DNA of 64,000 bases from Melanopsichium pennsylvanicum (lineage: Eukaryota > Basidiomycota > Ustilaginomycetes > Ustilaginales): assembly GCA_900208305.1 (NCBI GenBank), contig OAPG01000023.1, forward strand, positions 62,001 to 126,000, given 5' to 3'. Made by a program: the position numbers and the translations under genes. The notes under the pieces were generated by a model that ran no database searches, was not told the DNA's origin, and saw only the letters and a program-made list of their open reading frames with translations. Below are positions 20,228 to 31,322 of this stretch, piece after piece (the first letter of the stretch is position 1; every line of letters begins with the position of its first letter).

Positions 20228-21378
20228 TTAATCATAATCTTGATCTTCATCCAAGTTTCTTTTGACCCCTCTTTGAAATTCATCTCCAACTCTTGGCTGA
20301 TCGTTTTCCTGCGATTGTGTACCAGCATCTACACCACCAACCAAACTTTGACTCTGAGTAGGTTCAACCGTTGTCATGCTCACATCTCCATCATCACCCT
20401 CACCGTCATCGTCATCGTCATCGTTGTCGTTGTCGTAATCAACAGTTTCATCCACCAACGGCCTCCTCTTCTTTGTAGTGTTAATGTTGGTGGTGGGGTT
20501 TGTATCAAAGAGCACCGAAGCTTGTGTGCCCATTTCAGCTGTCGAAGCTTGTGATGCTTCACCATTGGTGTTCACAGCATGTGACGAAGATAATGATTGG
20601 ATCGGCGCTTGTTGTTGTTGTTGTTCTTCAAAATCATCAAAATCGGCTGGAGGTGGGTTGGGAACGATGCCAAAGTTAACATTGGTTAAACAATGCTGTG
20701 GTGGAGGTAGACGAATTCCATGTCGATCTGAAATGGGAGGTAAGGGGATGGCGTTGACTGTGCTTGCGAGACTCAGCAGCATCTGTGTTGATCAAAAAGC
20801 GCGTTTGTATATGTCAGCCAAATGATCACGTCCTGTTTTCTTTCTCTGTGCTTCGGCCTTTGTTTGTGCATCTTTAAGTTTCCCCATTACCAGCGCATGT
20901 TCATCGCATCGACAGATCATCGCATCGTATGATGTCGCATCCAGTCCCTTTCAGTCCAAAGAGGAGAGACAGACATCCACGACACAAATGCACCACTTGT
21001 TCCAATAACAAGGTCTGCCAAAACCCTATGATGCGCGAAGCCAGTATGATGGTATAGGTATTGCTTTTGTATGGAAATACTTACGTCCTTATCGGGTGCA
21101 CCTGTGAACGAGTGATTCACTCTGCTGTGAATTGCAAGATTGAGGTCGTCCAGACTCAAATTAGTACCCGCTTGCCTGGAGTTGGCATGGTCGCTATACA
21201 CCAATGCATCTGTGAGAACGTCGTAGGTGTAACGGTGCGCGAATTCCAAAAGTTGAAGTAGCATTGCTGGTTCGATATCCGATACTCCCATCGAGGACAG
21301 GATTAGGGCGATCAATCGCGCATCTCTTGGAATGGGTCCTCGAAGACCCGTGTCATTGGGTTGATCATAGGTCACCAT
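20228..21378 (-). CDS. TAF9: TFIID subunit TAF9 (two exons)
   Basis: Exon 1 is 21378-21085 (98 codons), the intron is 21084-20783 (302 bases, donor GTAAGT, acceptor CAG, phase 0) and exon 2 is 20782-20228. The joined product is 282 aa. Residues about 15-95 form the histone fold: PRDARLIALILSSMGV and the SLDDLNLAIHSRVNHSFTG stretch match TAF9, which pairs with TAF6 in TFIID and SAGA. Exon 2 continues with LLSLASTVNAIPLPP and LRLPPPQHCL-like residues (IRLPPPQHCL), the conserved block after the fold. The tail is acidic with NDDDDDDG-type runs. The join restores the family sequence exactly at the splice point, so the gene model is firm. Confidence 0.93.
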
Positions 21379-22152
21379 GATAAACTAGCTTGTGAATAGG
21401 TTCGAGAAGAAAAGTGATTGGCGATGATAGGCGATTTGCTTAGGAAGGGGTTCGAGTGGACAATGTCATGTGTCGTAAACGAATCAGGATGCGTCTGAGC
21501 GCGTTGACGGTTACCTTTTTTGGTGCACGTCACTTTTGGAGCCGGCTTCCGAGCTCTGTGTGACAGAAGATAATAATAATAATAATAATAATCGCGGATT
21601 GTTAAAGCAGCATCTGACCCATCAAACTCTCATGGTTCTCAACGCTCGAACGAGGCTTTGAGCACCTAGAGTTGAATTTTTCCACTACAAGCCGGCTTGG
21701 TTTACATGCCGCAGCGATAGAACGTTGTCTCAGCATCAAAAGATCTTGTACAAGTCATGGACGGAGCAATTCAACTCGGTCGAATTGACAGTGACCCCAA
21801 ACGAAAGAGCGTTTCCGACAGAGTATCGGTGCGCAAAGCCAAGACACTTTTACAAAATAGGTTTTTACTTTTAGCCGGAGCTTGACCTTGTACATTCACC
21901 ACCGTTTCTTAGTCTTGGACTCTGATTGAAAACGTGCGCTGCTTTGTTGAAACCGTGAGCAAGTCCATGTAAGCGACCAACTTTCTGACTTTGATCGCAT
22001 GCACCAAGTCAAGGCCATGTTGCGGGCAAGCCGATATTTCTGAAAAAGATTCGTCTGATTGACGTGCGATGCTAGTGTACAATAATGAAAGATCTTGGAA
22101 ACCTGTTATGCTGCTTGTTGATTAAAGATGAAGAAAAAGGAATTGAGTGATA
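21379..22152. other. Intergenic region upstream of TAF9
   Basis: It holds a (TAA)n repeat at 21571-21592 and ordinary non-coding sequence. It serves as promoter for TAF9 and as the 3' flank of the uS14m gene. Confidence 0.55.
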
Positions 22153-22574
22153 TCACCACGAAGCCTTCTTGACACCAGGCAACTCGTTTGCAAGAGCCTT
22201 CATTCTGAATTGATACTGTGTATCGACCAAAGATCATGATGATCATAATGATAATAGAGTTTGTCAGCATTCGGCTTTGTTGGTGCTCTCTCTCAAATCT
22301 AATCTTTGCAAGTGTCGGTACATACTCTACAGAGTCCAAACTCGGAGATGATACCTCTCCCTCTACCGGTTTCTACACACCTGTTGCTTACAGCAACGGG
22401 CCTGGTCTTGTTGGGGAACTGATTGAGTTGAAGTTGAGCTTGATGACGAACTTTTTGTGGCAAGGTGGTGTTGCGGGCAATATACTTGAATGCGCGACGC
22501 AAGAGTTCGTTGGATTGGACCGCCTGACGAGTTGCCATGTCTCTCAACACTCTTGCGTTTGGTCTGACTGGCAT
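22153..22574 (-). CDS. MRP2: Mitochondrial ribosomal protein uS14m (two exons)
   Basis: Exon 1 is 22574-22326 (83 codons), the intron is 22325-22216 (110 bases, donor GTATGT, acceptor ACACAG, phase 0) and exon 2 is 22215-22153. The product is 103 aa, the normal size for uS14m. The conserved C-terminal block reads through the junction as RGRGIISEFGLCR then YQFRMKAL and ends LPGVKKASW, the hallmark end of bacterial and mitochondrial S14. It belongs to the small mitoribosomal subunit. The basic N-terminus may serve for import. It has no CxxC zinc motifs, as in most mitochondrial members. It is transcribed divergently from Gemin2. Confidence 0.93.
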
Positions 22575-23038
22575 GATTGCTTTGTGTTACCTCGTGTGTA
22601 CGATAAAAAGTGTGTGGGATTGTGTGGAAAGTGGGTGAGGAGGAGGAGGAGGAGGAGGAGGAGGATGTCAAGTGAATCGTCAAAGAAAAATAGAAAGCAG
22701 TTGCCTATCAATTTGAGAATAATGGCGAGGGTCTCGGAACCGTTATAAAATACGTGATCTGTTATACCGAACATACTGACATTTTTATCAAAAAGAGAGG
22801 TTGTCATGCCTCCACCCCGAAGCTGAAAGGTAAAAAAGTAAAACATAAAAAGAAAAGTTGGACCCTGAAAAATAAGATCACAAATCCACACACACTTTGT
22901 TTCACCTCGTCCTTCTTGATCAAGCCATTTTACCACGCCACCCAATATCACTCGCTGCTACTCTGAGTCAGGAAGCTTAGCATGGACTGGGATTAGGTCT
23001 TGTCGAAAGCTAGCTACCGTGTATCGGCACATATCGAC
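22575..23038. promoter_or_regulatory. Divergent promoter between uS14m and Gemin2
   Basis: It contains an (AGG)n run near 22639-22664 and a five-codon upstream frame at 22982-22996 (ATG through TAG) shortly before the Gemin2 start. No gene is seen. Confidence 0.45.
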
Positions 23039-24160
23039 ATGCCAATTCCATCGCAAAACAAACGCAGACACTCGCCACTCTTGTCGACTCACAATGATTT
23101 GTCGTTGGGCATACAGTCTCTGCCTGTAGCCAGCTTGCCTCCAGACTTTTGTGGAGACCCTCTGGATGGAGAGCAATATCTCGCAGTGGTACGTAGAGAA
23201 GCTGCTGCCGCTCCAAGCTTTTTCTTTGCCTCACACAATCCATATGCTGAACCAGAGCGCGCATTCGAGATCACACCTCCTCTCGAGATCACACCTCCAT
23301 GTTTGCAAGATCCAAAGACATCACAGGAGCGCTTAACACATCAGGATTCCGGCATGGCAGTGAGTTCATCAAATCGCCAGGATGATGGACTACACATGCC
23401 ATGCTTGGAATGGACACTCGCTTTCACGCAAAGGTACAAAAACGCTCGAGAATCGCTCAGCAACCCACCCACAACGGCTGTCAAGTTGACGAAAGACGAT
23501 CTTCCGAAAATAAGCAATACAAATGCGTGGTATGCTTGGATACATGGTCGTCCACCACCGCCTACTTGTCCAGTGGAAGTGGAGAAACAGGCAGCAAAAA
23601 AGTACGAATGGCGATTACGCGAACCTTCACCAGCGCTATTACTGAGGTTGAACACTGAACAGATTTTAAGTCTTTTAGATGCATGGCCTTACTGGATCGC
23701 GCATCGAGTCGCTATTCCCGATGGACAGAGACAGAAAGGGAAAGAGGCGAACCAAGAGGGGCAAGGAGGAGGAGGAGGAGGAGGAGGAGGAGGAGGAGGA
23801 CAAGTGCTGCAACCATTGCATTCGAGATGGTTATTCGCACTCTTGTTGAGACTGGATGGGAGACTGGTGAGTGAGGAAATCAGTACATTGAGGACTTTGG
23901 CGAGAGCTTGCGTAGCGGCCATCTCTCTGAGTAGGATTCGAAGAAAAGCACTGGGATCGAGAAACAAGAACTCGATACAAGGAGATGAAGAAAAGAAGGG
24001 AGAAAAAGGGGAAGACGAGGAGCAAGAGGAAGAGGAAGAGGTTAGAAAGATGAGGAGGGATGAGGCGGGAGCGTGGATGGTGGTCGCCATCGTTGCGGAT
24101 GTTTGGGGACAGTGGGATCTTTGGGATGATGCCAAGGCTGACATGCGTCGTGTCAGCTGA
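23039..24160 (+). CDS. GEMIN2: Gemin2/Brr1 (SIP1) family snRNP assembly protein
   Basis: A 373-aa single-exon protein. The first ATG in frame is at 23039 and precedes the family motif SLPPDFCGDPLDGEQYLAVV, which matches the start of Gemin2 (DGxQYLxxVR). Later blocks include CLEWTLAFTQ, NAWYAWIHG, LNTEQILSLLDAW, and SRWLFALLLRLDGRLVSEEI followed by LRTLARACVAAI, all in family order. Gemin2 cradles the Sm ring in the SMN complex for spliceosomal snRNP assembly. A 12-Gly run (about 240-252, a GGA microsatellite at DNA level) and a Glu/Lys-rich insert (about 312-340) break up the domain. A short upstream frame in the leader might reduce translation. Confidence 0.88.
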   Translation: MPIPSQNKRRHSPLLSTHNDLSLGIQSLPVASLPPDFCGDPLDGEQYLAVVRREAAAAPSFFFASHNPYAEPERAFEITPPLEITPPCLQDPKTSQERLTHQDSGMAVSSSNRQDDGLHMPCLEWTLAFTQRYKNARESLSNPPTTAVKLTKDDLPKISNTNAWYAWIHGRPPPPTCPVEVEKQAAKKYEWRLREPSPALLLRLNTEQILSLLDAWPYWIAHRVAIPDGQRQKGKEANQEGQGGGGGGGGGGGGQVLQPLHSRWLFALLLRLDGRLVSEEISTLRTLARACVAAISLSRIRRKALGSRNKNSIQGDEEKKGEKGEDEEQEEEEEVRKMRRDEAGAWMVVAIVADVWGQWDLWDDAKADMRRVS

Positions 24161-26319
24161 ACTGATCGTCTTGTGTGATGATTGTATCAACGAAATTCAG
24201 TGCTGTTGATTCTTGTTTTCATCACCATCATAGCTACACCCATTGAGCATATTTGTGATTGTATCTCGCAAGATACTGTTGACTGTGTTTGTAATTTACA
24301 TGCGATCTCCCCGATTAGCTTAGCTTGGGAAGATCGATCCGACTAGATCGAGGAATACCTATTCCAGAGGCTTGACAACTCACGATTGGCTTGCAGAGCA
24401 GTTGGTCGGTAGAGCCAAACTCGGGTGAGGCACGGACGAAGCAGAAATGCCAAGCCTGTCGACCTGTCGGCGTGCCGGCTTGTCGGGAATTTGTAATGTC
24501 ATCCGATTTTTTTTTATAAGTGGGATTTGTATTTACAATTACTTGGTAAAAAGTGATGAAATGGAGTGCGTGCCGAAGAATTCAAATTCGGGATTATACA
24601 TAATTGAGAGACTGAACCGTCGGCATATATTTGATGCGTCGCTCGTCGTTTTGACATTTCTTTCTCTCTTTCTAAACTGTTCTTCACTTGATCCAATCCT
24701 TGATCTACTTGGAGAACATGACATTTTCAGACCAAGACAGAGTTAGGTTCGATGTTGGCTTCCTTTGGAAAGAGCGGGTATATAAAACTAGTGAGCGAGA
24801 AATGGTGAAACTATGTCAGATGTTGAGCAGGATGGGATGGTTGAGGCTAGCAGACATGCCGTGAAACCGCATGGTAAGCGTCGCATTCGAGGTGCGAATG
24901 CGTGGTGGGTGACAAAGAGGATTCGATTCGGCAATGAAAACCAACCAAGATGGGCTATAGTTAGCTCAAAGTCTGCCATACACTCGAAATCGTATGCCGT
25001 TTCAGGTTAGCTCCTGCCGTACACCAAGCCAACGCTTTCATGCCTATTGCCGAACCTTTTATTTTTTCTCTTTTACTAACCCTTTCTTGACAGCACACAT
25101 AGACATGAACCGCTGTGACCGGACTCTCGCACCTCTGGCTCGCACCTCTGGCTCGATTTCATGCTCTTTTACATGCCGTGACCCTGCTACGCAAAAAGGC
25201 AAGCCTATTGAGTCAGTTCAACATGAAAGGCACGGCAACCTAAATTCATGCTTTCATCCACTATGTACCTCTTCTCCGCCGAGCAAAGCATGGGTCAGAC
25301 CCAACCTAATCTCAACAATCTCTCCAGCTCAAACAAAACCATCCACAAGCTCGGCAGCGCCATTTTAATGTGGATACGGCTAGATTACCGCTCATCAGCC
25401 AAAGCTGCTTTTTGCCGATCCATGTCGCCCATCCCAAAACGTGTGCATCACCCACGCTACACAGTAACGCAGCTTTAGACATTGCCAACACAAAGTTCCA
25501 TCTACTCGTCACCATTTTGTCCTTGACCAATCTCGAATCGTTCGCTTTCACTGCTCACGACAAGTCCAGAATCTCTTTTGGCTTCACTCCGCTTGCCTAC
25601 ATCCCTATCCGTTGGCAATCCTGCATTCGCATGCCCTCTCCTCATCGAAACTTGTCGACTTCTACAAGACACAATTCGGCCAGCGAGGTCTACCGCATGT
25701 CATCCTAACATACCCCTTTCATCCTTCTTTCTATACATCCTCCCACATGCACCGTCTCTCTCTTTCGCTCTCTTTTGCGCGCGCTTAGCAAGGCTTAGCC
25801 CCAGATTCGCTTCCTTGAGTCTTTGAGCATTCTCGCAACCGCTTTGGCTCAATTTCCATAGCTATCGAGTTGGTCGCTTCTCCATCTTTGCGACTTTCCA
25901 AGCAACCGCAACTAACCCTGCAATCCTTCGGCATATTGTCTTGCCTCCCATAACTGCCACAACTTCCACGCTCGCCGGGTGCCAATTGTTTCGACCGCGT
26001 GCTACTTTTGCATATTTCGACACTCTACTTCCATTCTATACTTCCAAGTCGATCAGTCACTACCGCCAACCCAAGTCCATCTTAGAAAAAGCTTTCTTTG
26101 CTGTACAATCCGGTGACGCTTGAATCTCATATACACAACATCATCAGCACATTCTCCAATACCCTCGCACTGTCTTGAAGAATCTCGCCATGCTGTTGTG
26201 TTGATATCTACCTACACTACCGTTTCAGTCGCCCATCATCGTCTTGCCATACTATACCAAATCGCGTCACAACCTAACTACCAGCCTGCTACAACGCGCA
26301 GGACCACACATTTACAGCC
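24161..26319. other. Long intergenic / 5' region of the MFS transporter
   Basis: More than 2 kb without a convincing gene. It contains a TATA-like TATATAAAA at 24779-24787, followed about 30 bases later by a 65-codon frame (24813-25010) with no recognisable domain, and a short direct repeat GCACCTCTGGCTC near 25129-25155. A CT-rich tract with an acceptor-like TTCTTGACAG (25085-25094) hints that a long spliced leader of the transporter gene is possible. Confidence 0.5.
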
Positions 26320-28383
26320 ATGGCGACAACACCAACAATACCAACGCTGTCACCGCCGCTACCTACGCTATCCCGTCACCAGACTGAAACTCACAATCGT
26401 CTGGCTCAGGATACGCTCATCTCCTGCAATCCACTCGCTACTCCATCATCCTTGCCCTTGCTTCCGCTCACCGCGCAAGAGATTGAATCGATCCAACTCA
26501 TCGGCGCTGAAGATTCTCGATCGTGGTCGCACGCCAAGAAATGGACCACCACTGTCATCATTTCGCTAATGGGGTTTATTTCTCCTCTTGGCTCGAGCAT
26601 TCTGATTCCGGGCACCGGTTTTGTGGATCGTAGCTTCTCGCTGGATTCGCGTACACTCTCCATTCTACCCGTTTCAGTATTTGTGGTGGGTCTAGGCATT
26701 GGTCCATTCATTCTTGCTCCATGTAGCGAGACTGTCGGACGTCAACCTGTTTACGTTGTTACCAGTTTGATTTTTGTCGCGTTCAACCTCGCTTCTGCGT
26801 TTTCGCCGAATTTCGTTGGGTTGAATGTGTTGAGGTTGTTTGCGGGTGCGGCGGGTTCGACGGGTCCTAGTTTGGGTGCTGGAAGTATTGGAGATATGTT
26901 TTCACCTAGCCAGAGGGGGAGGGCTCAAAGTTTGTATGGATTAGGACCTTTGATGGGACCAGTGTTTGGAAGTATTGTAGGATGTTTCATTGCAGCAGCA
27001 ACCAAGGATTGGAGATGGTTGTTACATACTCTTACCATCTTATCTGCAGTTGTTTTTATTATCACTGTTTTGTTTCTAGATGAAACTTATACTCCCGTAC
27101 TTCTTGGTAAGAAAAGGGAAAAAGCTATCCAAACAAGATTACTAGAAATCAAACAACAACAACAACAACAACATCTTATCACACAATCCTTGATCATATT
27201 CCTCAAACCTACTTTCTTGACCAAATTCACAAATATCACAAGAAAGTTTTGGCCTTGCAAGAATACCGTACATAAAATCAAGATGGCTCAAAGTCGACCT
27301 TTTCGTTTACTCTTTACCAATCCGATTTGTGCGATTTTTTCGTACTATCTTGGATTTTGTTATGGTATCGTTTACTTGTTTATTACTCAACATCCTTTGT
27401 TATTTCAGACTAGGAAGGATGAACCGGATGCACCTAGTGCTCAAGTTTTGCCAACGTATAATTGGAGTTTGGGAATTTCAGGTTTGTCATATTTAGGTTT
27501 GGGTTTAGGTTTTTTGGTAGCGGCTTTTACCAATGCTTTTTTGCAAGATGAAATCTATGCAAGATTGGTTATAGCTGATGGAAGATTGGGTTGGTGGTTG
27601 TTTAAAAGTCAACAAGAGATTCAATCCATTATACAAATGGATTCTTCTAAAAACAAAAACAACAAGAAAAAAGTTGCTAGTAATGCGAGAGATGATGTGG
27701 AAAAAGTTCAGCAGTTCCCTCTTAACGGTAGTATAGGCAATCACAATCATAGCAAAGAAATTGGAAACAATGATGCCAATTCAAGTTTTGGCAACGTCAC
27801 ACCAGTTTTTAATCCCGACATGGCCACTACAATCGATACTCAAACATATACAAGAAAGGTGGATGAGGAACAAGTTGAACCATCAACTACGTTGGTATCA
27901 CATTCTTTAGCTTCAACGCCAATTACGTCAATGACCACTATCAAAGCATCGCAAGCTGCAATTGTACAAACGAAGAAAGGCAGACCTGAATATCGACTCC
28001 CACTCTGTTTTATTGGCATGTTAATTCTACCCATTGGACTTTTACTTTTTGGATGGTCCGCAGAGTATCAAACTCATTTCATGATCCCCTTAATTGGAAG
28101 TTTCTTTGTTGGATGTTCAACCATTCTTTGCTTTCAAACCATTCTAGTTTACCTAGTTGACACTTTCGTACCTTATTCAGCAAGTGCAACTGCTTGCGCA
28201 GTACTTATTAGAAGTATCTTGGCTGCAGCTTTCCCTCTATTTGCCGAATTTATGTTTCAAGATTTAGGTTATGGTAAGAGTTGCACTTTGTTAGCTGGAA
28301 TTGGTTTGGTGGGTTTACCAGTTCCTTTGGTATTGTATAGGTATGGTGAAACGTTGAGAAATAGATTTCAATTCAATGGTTAG
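26320..28383 (+). CDS. MFS transporter, DHA1-type drug/polyamine:H+ antiporter family
   Basis: A 687-aa single-exon membrane protein whose ATG is in good context (GCCATGG). Transmembrane segments start at about residue 75 (VIISLMGFISPLGSSIL). Loop 2-3 carries a variant of the MFS motif (SETVGRQPVYV), and GSTGPSLGAGSIGDMF followed by RGRAQSLYGLGPLMGPVFG resembles motif C of antiporters. TM6 ends LDETYTPVLL, common in fungal DHA1 proteins. The central loop has a Gln run (about 280) and a second, longer Asn/Lys/Thr-rich loop lies at about 435-555. The last TMs end with LYRYGETLR. It is probably a plasma-membrane exporter; the substrate is unknown. Codon use falls from GC-rich at the start to about 25% GC near 27600. 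Confidence 0.9.
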   Translation: MATTPTIPTLSPPLPTLSRHQTETHNRLAQDTLISCNPLATPSSLPLLPLTAQEIESIQLIGAEDSRSWSHAKKWTTTVIISLMGFISPLGSSILIPGTGFVDRSFSLDSRTLSILPVSVFVVGLGIGPFILAPCSETVGRQPVYVVTSLIFVAFNLASAFSPNFVGLNVLRLFAGAAGSTGPSLGAGSIGDMFSPSQRGRAQSLYGLGPLMGPVFGSIVGCFIAAATKDWRWLLHTLTILSAVVFIITVLFLDETYTPVLLGKKREKAIQTRLLEIKQQQQQQHLITQSLIIFLKPTFLTKFTNITRKFWPCKNTVHKIKMAQSRPFRLLFTNPICAIFSYYLGFCYGIVYLFITQHPLLFQTRKDEPDAPSAQVLPTYNWSLGISGLSYLGLGLGFLVAAFTNAFLQDEIYARLVIADGRLGWWLFKSQQEIQSIIQMDSSKNKNNKKKVASNARDDVEKVQQFPLNGSIGNHNHSKEIGNNDANSSFGNVTPVFNPDMATTIDTQTYTRKVDEEQVEPSTTLVSHSLASTPITSMTTIKASQAAIVQTKKGRPEYRLPLCFIGMLILPIGLLLFGWSAEYQTHFMIPLIGSFFVGCSTILCFQTILVYLVDTFVPYSASATACAVLIRSILAAAFPLFAEFMFQDLGYGKSCTLLAGIGLVGLPVPLVLYRYGETLRNRFQFNG

Positions 28384-28681
28384 CAACCTCTTTCCCCCCT
28401 TCCCCCCCCCCCAACTCTACCCTTTTCATTATGTATAGTTACAACAAACAACTGTTCCTAAATATCAAAAAAAAAAGGTTCCTCATTTATGAAATTTGGT
28501 TTCCCAAACCACACTTATCGTACCAATATTTCATTTCAATTTTTCCATTCAAAAACCCAATTTACTGTACACCAAAACATCAACACAGTCCCTATCCTTT
28601 CCCTTTTTTTCTTTTCTTTAACGGAAGAATGATTTATATCTATATAAATTGCAAGGAGGTTTTTTGAAAGAAAAATAATAA
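28384..28681. other. Convergent 3' intergenic region (MFS / COX15)
   Basis: AT-rich, with C-run and A-run tracts and one ACTGTAC (28564-28570). No gene is seen. Confidence 0.5.
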
Positions 28682-30598
28682 TTAAATCTTAACCTGTGTC
28701 GCCCTAGCAGAAGGAACGAGGTTTTTGTCAAGAACCTTTTTTAAAATGTGAGTATTTTTATGCAAGTGATGAGATAAGATTTTTTTAGGAATAGGTCTTA
28801 AACTTGAAATCAAACCGATCAGGACCGAAAGCAATGCGAGACTTCCAGCTTGATGTGCGCTCGCCAATGGAATGGGAACCATGTAAATCAACGTAGTAAT
28901 TCCCAATGTGACTTGAGCAGCGATCACGACTACACTTGCATTTGCCAATTTCAACACTCTCGGTGGTAAGGATGGCAGCAATAATTTATTCTGCGCTCCT
29001 ACTCCACCAACCGAAGCTACAACTGACGTTGCTGCTGATGATGTTGGACTGCCGGTGGAGTTTGAGCTCTTAAACGCCCTAGCAGCATTCGCGTAGGCAT
29101 TGGAAAGACGATGAGTTTTCCAAGCAAGAGCAAGCACAGTGCAAGCGGTAGTAATGGCCAAAGTCCTATGAATGAGTTGCACAGTGACAGGATTTTGAGC
29201 CAAATTCCTCCAAACCTTATCACTGCCATCCTCTCGTTGAGAGAAACGATCATCCATAAGTTCTGACATCGGAGGTGCGATCCTACCTTCACCCATAGTA
29301 GGGAACTCGTTATACACAAGTCCCGCATCGAGACCTGCAACCAACGCACCAGACATGGCAGTGGTGAACACCAAACCTGCTACCAACTTGGTCAACCTCG
29401 AGTGAGAACGGAGTAAAGGATGATTGAGCGTGTTTGCAAGTTGAGAGAGCATTGCTTGCGTACGTGGTTTCACTCCGGAAATCGAGCCAGAGAGAGTGGC
29501 CGCCTTGTAGTCCCTCTGTACCGAAAGACCGGTGTGGAGCATGGCTAGATAGACGAGGAACGCGGTACCCATGTGCATGGCTAAGCGGAAATGCGAGACC
29601 CTGGGAGTCCAATCTGCTGCAGCAACGAGCGATTGAGGTGAAGAGCTAGGTACGGTGGTTGTCTCTACTTTTGGATCGAATCGCATCTTTCCTCCTTGGA
29701 TGTTAGCTGTCGAATTAGGATGGTCATCCTTGATGACGGGTACAGGAACCTGAACAAACTTTTGCTTACCACTTTTCTCTGGAGCCGTCAAACCGCTTTT
29801 AACCATGAACCAACCCAAAAAGCCTTGGAATCCGATACCTCCTGCGATGGCCAGCAGCTTGAATCGAGTGGCTGTACCCACCCAATTTCTAGTCACAAAG
29901 AAGGCAGCGGGAAGGACGAATGCAACACCAATCACCCTTCCGAGCACGCGATGTCCCCATTCCCACATATAGATGCTCTTGAAGTCGTCGAGAGACATTT
30001 TGGAGTTGAGCAGCACAAATTCGGGTGTTTGTTTGTACTTGTCCCATTCAGCCTCCCACTCTGCGGTGGTGGTTGGGAGACGCATACCTTTGAAACCAGG
30101 GTTCCATTCGGTGATGGAGAGACCAGACTCGGTGAGACGGGTGAGACCACCGACGACCACAATTGCGTACACCAGAAAGGCAAGAGCGTACAGATGTAGT
30201 GCGACGACAGGTTTGGAGACCAATGTACTTGAAGAAGAACAGGTTTGCGACTTGGAGGAAGACGGTGTCGAGGTGGATGCAACGATCGAGGAAGCGTCTG
30301 CAGGGGCGATAGTCGCGGTGGACTGAAAGCGTTTGTTGAATACGAAAGTGTCCAAGATTGAGGATGCGACCTTGGGCGAAGTCACAGAGGCAAAAGGTCT
30401 TCGAAGAGTGGTCAAGGAGCGCAGAGAAATCGCAGTGCCTAGTCCAAGTGTTGGTGAAGAGCCAAATTTGATGTCGGGTAGAGTTGCGCGCTGCTTTGTG
30501 CATGATCTTGACAGCATGGTGGCGAAAGTTGGTGTTGGGTATGATGCTGCTGTAGCCAACCTAAGCCCCAGCCTAGGCATCATGCTAGCCGCAGCCAT
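28682..30598 (-). CDS. COX15: Heme A synthase COX15
   Basis: A 638-aa single-exon protein of the mitochondrial inner membrane that oxidises heme O to heme A for cytochrome c oxidase. The N-terminus (about 1-125) is rich in Arg, Ser, Ala and Thr with almost no acidic residues, as expected for an import sequence. TM1 (LHLYALAFLVYAIVVVGGLT) leads into RLTESGLSITEWNP, a diagnostic COX15 motif. Further motifs are EWGHRVLGR (heme-ligand His), GFQGFLGWFMVKSGL, RLAMHMG, GLDAGLVYNEFPTMG, IHRTLA and the last heme motif HQAGSLALL. Heme-ligand histidines in both four-helix bundles are present. A Ser/Thr-rich insert lies at about 505-530. The 3' third is AT-rich like that of the convergent MFS gene. Confidence 0.97.
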   Translation of the reverse strand: MAAASMMPRLGLRLATAASYPTPTFATMLSRSCTKQRATLPDIKFGSSPTLGLGTAISLRSLTTLRRPFASVTSPKVASSILDTFVFNKRFQSTATIAPADASSIVASTSTPSSSKSQTCSSSSTLVSKPVVALHLYALAFLVYAIVVVGGLTRLTESGLSITEWNPGFKGMRLPTTTAEWEAEWDKYKQTPEFVLLNSKMSLDDFKSIYMWEWGHRVLGRVIGVAFVLPAAFFVTRNWVGTATRFKLLAIAGGIGFQGFLGWFMVKSGLTAPEKSGKQKFVQVPVPVIKDDHPNSTANIQGGKMRFDPKVETTTVPSSSPQSLVAAADWTPRVSHFRLAMHMGTAFLVYLAMLHTGLSVQRDYKAATLSGSISGVKPRTQAMLSQLANTLNHPLLRSHSRLTKLVAGLVFTTAMSGALVAGLDAGLVYNEFPTMGEGRIAPPMSELMDDRFSQREDGSDKVWRNLAQNPVTVQLIHRTLAITTACTVLALAWKTHRLSNAYANAARAFKSSNSTGSPTSSAATSVVASVGGVGAQNKLLLPSLPPRVLKLANASVVVIAAQVTLGITTLIYMVPIPLASAHQAGSLALLSVLIGLISSLRPIPKKILSHHLHKNTHILKKVLDKNLVPSARATQVKI

Positions 30599-31322
30599 AG
30601 TGTAAGAGCTTTCTGTGGCAACTGATCTGATGTGAATAACGGGAAATGTTATGTTGAGGTGGTGAGAGTTGCGAGGAGAATCTGATTTGGGGAAAGATTG
30701 GAAGCCAAATGAGCTTTAAATTTCTAAATTGAGCCTAAATTTATCGCGGCTCGGATTATCAAATCCAATCATTTTGCTTTGCTCACCCTGTGCTGCCGCT
30801 ACCGTCAACATTAACAAAATCAATAAAGTCACCAGCAAGAACATAAGGTCTGTCAAAACAAAGGCACACTCTCACACACTGGCTCAAGATTCAAGCGTGG
30901 TTGAGACCGACAGAGAAAGGACAAACTGACATGAGTCGTTCTCCTCGTAAAGGCTTTGTCAATCACTGCCCCAATGCGACCTGTGTCCGCCCGCCGGATA
31001 ATCAGCTGAAAAAGGTTGATGACTACAATTGCGGACCCGAACCGGATCGGATCTAGATTGCGCCTTGCCACTTCCACCCGATCTGCTTACCGGACAACCT
31101 CTCTTCTCGACGAAACCACTGTCGAGGTTGGGTCGATTCAACAAAATGCGCGAGTGCTCCACACTCACTCCAAAACAATAACAGGATATTTGGTTTGGCG
31201 CACTTTTGAAGATTGGCGTCCAAGTCAACACTTTTTCAATAGATGCTGATTGCAAGCAAAGTGGATGACGGTAACAGGATACAATTCCGAGCACCGACGA
31301 GCGCAGGCCACCTTGTGTTTGA
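30599..31322. other. Intergenic, COX15 promoter and bL19m 3' flank
   Basis: Ordinary non-coding sequence with no convincing gene; the frames present lack coding composition. Confidence 0.5.

Noticed and set aside
24300..24445. Possible tRNA or other small structured RNA
   Set aside because: No A-box/B-box pair or foldable cloverleaf could be made by eye. I found no tRNA in the window.
24813..25010. 65-codon frame downstream of a TATA-like box
   Set aside because: It is short, with no domain and no visible conservation signal. It is kept only as a note on the intergenic region.
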